This document shows positions 6,980 through 7,417 of a DNA stretch of 7,417 nucleotides, piece by piece; position 1 is the first letter of the stretch, and each line of letters begins with the position of its first letter. Below the pieces are notes generated by a model. The model ran no database searches. It had not been told where the DNA came from and saw nothing but the letters and a program-made list of their open reading frames with translations. Source of the stretch: JAVXNW01 sp036645575 (lineage in GTDB: Bacteria; Bacillota; Clostridia; Christensenellales; Aristaeellaceae). The DNA is taken from the NCBI GenBank assembly GCA_036645575.1, contig JAVXNW010000111.1, positions 1 through 7,417 on the forward strand. Reading direction: 5' to 3'. The position numbers and the translations under genes are program-made.

Positions 6980-7024
6980 GCCCACCCAAGGGCGGCATCA
7001 CCCGCAAGGGTCGAAAGGGTGGGC
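6980..7024. repeat. Inverted repeat upstream of the EAL promoter
   Basis: GCCCACCC (6980-6987) and GGGTGGGC (7017-7024) are perfect 8-nt arms. A smaller GCGG/CCGC stem (6992-6995 and 7002-7005) sits inside. Rightward, the outer stem is followed only by TTT, so terminator function is weakly supported. It could also be an RNA element or a DNA-binding site. Confidence 0.45.
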
Positions 7025-7058
7025 TTTGGGGGTTAGACGATGGGGCGAGAGAGACCGC

Positions 7059-7088
7059 GAGATAGCCCGAGTTCGGTCGGGCGATCTC
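7059..7088. repeat. Hairpin-forming inverted repeat
   Basis: GAGAT (7059-7063) and GCCCGA (7065-7070) pair with TCGGGC (7077-7082) and ATCTC (7084-7088), with one A·G mismatch between the stems and a 6-nt loop. No T-run follows on the rightward strand beyond TT. Function unknown. Confidence 0.5.
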
Positions 7089-7114
7089 TTGAGTTAGTGT
7101 GAGTGTTCTAGCGC

Positions 7115-7180
7115 TGCGAGCATTCCTGCGCCTTGCTGCGGCAAGACGGACGGTTTACTCGCACAAGGCTTGAAGCCTTG
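7115..7180. repeat. Nested stems and a 17-nt palindrome in the non-coding right end
   Basis: TGCGAG (7115-7120) can pair with CTCGCA (7158-7163), enclosing the perfect hairpin CTTGC-TGCG-GCAAG (7132-7145). Directly after comes the perfect palindrome CAAGGCTTGAAGCCTTG (7164-7180). Such stacked pairing suggests a folded RNA or a mobile/REP-like intergenic element, but no family is recognised. Confidence 0.4.
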
Positions 7181-7231
7181 ACGACATCCTTGCTCACGCA
7201 AAGGTTGGGACGAGGTGACGAGGTGGCGAAA

Positions 7232-7362
7232 GAGGCGAAGAGGCGTAAGAGGCGTTGGTTCGAAGGACAAGGTTCGAGGGAGGCGTTAGGAGGCGTTAGG
7301 TTCGAAGGTCGAGGTTCGAGGTGGCGAGGAGGCGAAAGAGGCGTTAAGAGGCGCAAGAGGCG
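7232..7362. repeat. Purine-rich composite repeat array (GAGGCG and GGTTCGA modules)
   Basis: Nine exact GAGGCG hexamers start at 7232, 7240, 7249, 7280, 7290, 7329, 7338, 7348 and 7357. Most are spaced 8-10 nt in degenerate units of the type GAGGCGTTAA. Two copies of a 23-nt module (7257-7279 and 7299-7321, 21/23 identical, 42 nt apart) interrupt them. Each module holds two GGTTCGA motifs 14 nt apart. The + strand is strongly G+A biased. Short ORFs cross it on both strands but encode only low-complexity basic or Ser/Pro-rich strings. Confidence 0.8.
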
Positions 7363-7417
7363 TTAGGAGCCGCTAAGCGCCGTTAAGCAGTCGCCAACCT
7401 GCGCCCGCAGGCGCGCT

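Larger units (their letters stand above)
7025..7417. other. Right-end region without a credible gene
   Basis: About 390 nt with no ORF that has a plausible SD and protein-like composition. It contains the inverted repeats at 7059-7088 and 7115-7180, the composite array at 7232-7362, and, near the edge, the small hairpin CCTGC-GCCC-GCAGG (7398-7411), which might belong to the end of a gene lying outside the window. Confidence 0.6.

Noticed and set aside
6185..7036. Rightward 283-codon frame antisense to the EAL gene
   Set aside because: It mirrors the EAL gene and its leader, has no recognisable motif, and ends within an inverted repeat.
7257..7321. tRNA T-loop-like GGTTCGA motifs
   Set aside because: The flanking bases do not form a T-stem and there is no acceptor, D or anticodon arm. 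The motif recurs four times as part of a repeat.
7108..7366. Short ORFs on both strands across the right-end repeat array (77 and 82 codons)
   Set aside because: Both begin with TTG without an SD and encode only repeat-derived basic or Ser/Pro strings.

Overview
The window looks like a stretch of chromosome from a GC-rich Gram-positive (Firmicutes/Clostridia-like) bacterium. The reasons are purine-rich Shine-Dalgarno (SD) sites at ideal spacing, sigma-A-type promoters with 17-18 nt spacers, hairpin terminators, and protein families common in gut Clostridia. The taxonomic call is inference. No phage, transposase, CRISPR, rRNA or tRNA gene was seen.

Layout, left to right. (1) A leftward two-gene operon (77-2370) holds alanine racemase (alr) followed by an M20 metallo-amidohydrolase, with a 4-nt stop/start overlap and hairpins beyond its 3' end. 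(2) A 193-nt divergent promoter region (2371-2563) serves alr to the left and a regulator to the right. The two promoters share a similar 32-nt block in inverted orientation. (3) A rightward operon (2564-4793) holds an XRE-type HTH regulator with a C-terminal cupin domain and, 4 nt later, a MACS-like acyl/acetyl-CoA synthetase. (4) A separately promoted small exported protein of unknown function (4997-5626) has a 5' leader full of inverted repeats and a duplicated signal-peptide cleavage region. (5) A 366-nt convergent intergenic region has a terminator for each side and a 15-nt tandem repeat between them. (6) A leftward stand-alone EAL-domain protein (5993-6769) carries substitutions at catalytic positions that predict loss of c-di-GMP phosphodiesterase activity. 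(7) About 650 nt without a credible gene (6770-7417) holds the EAL promoter and leader, several inverted repeats and a purine-rich repeat array built on GAGGCG and GGTTCGA motifs.

How the genes may work together: alr supplies D-alanine for the cell wall, and its amidohydrolase partner probably trims N-acyl amino acids or peptides. The regulator probably senses a small molecule through its cupin domain and controls the synthetase and possibly itself. The EAL protein is better read as a c-di-GMP sensor or protein-interaction module than as an enzyme. I found no unmistakable new multi-gene system. The best leads are the degenerate EAL protein, the structured leaders at 2533-2562 and 4931-4970, and the repeat-rich right end.
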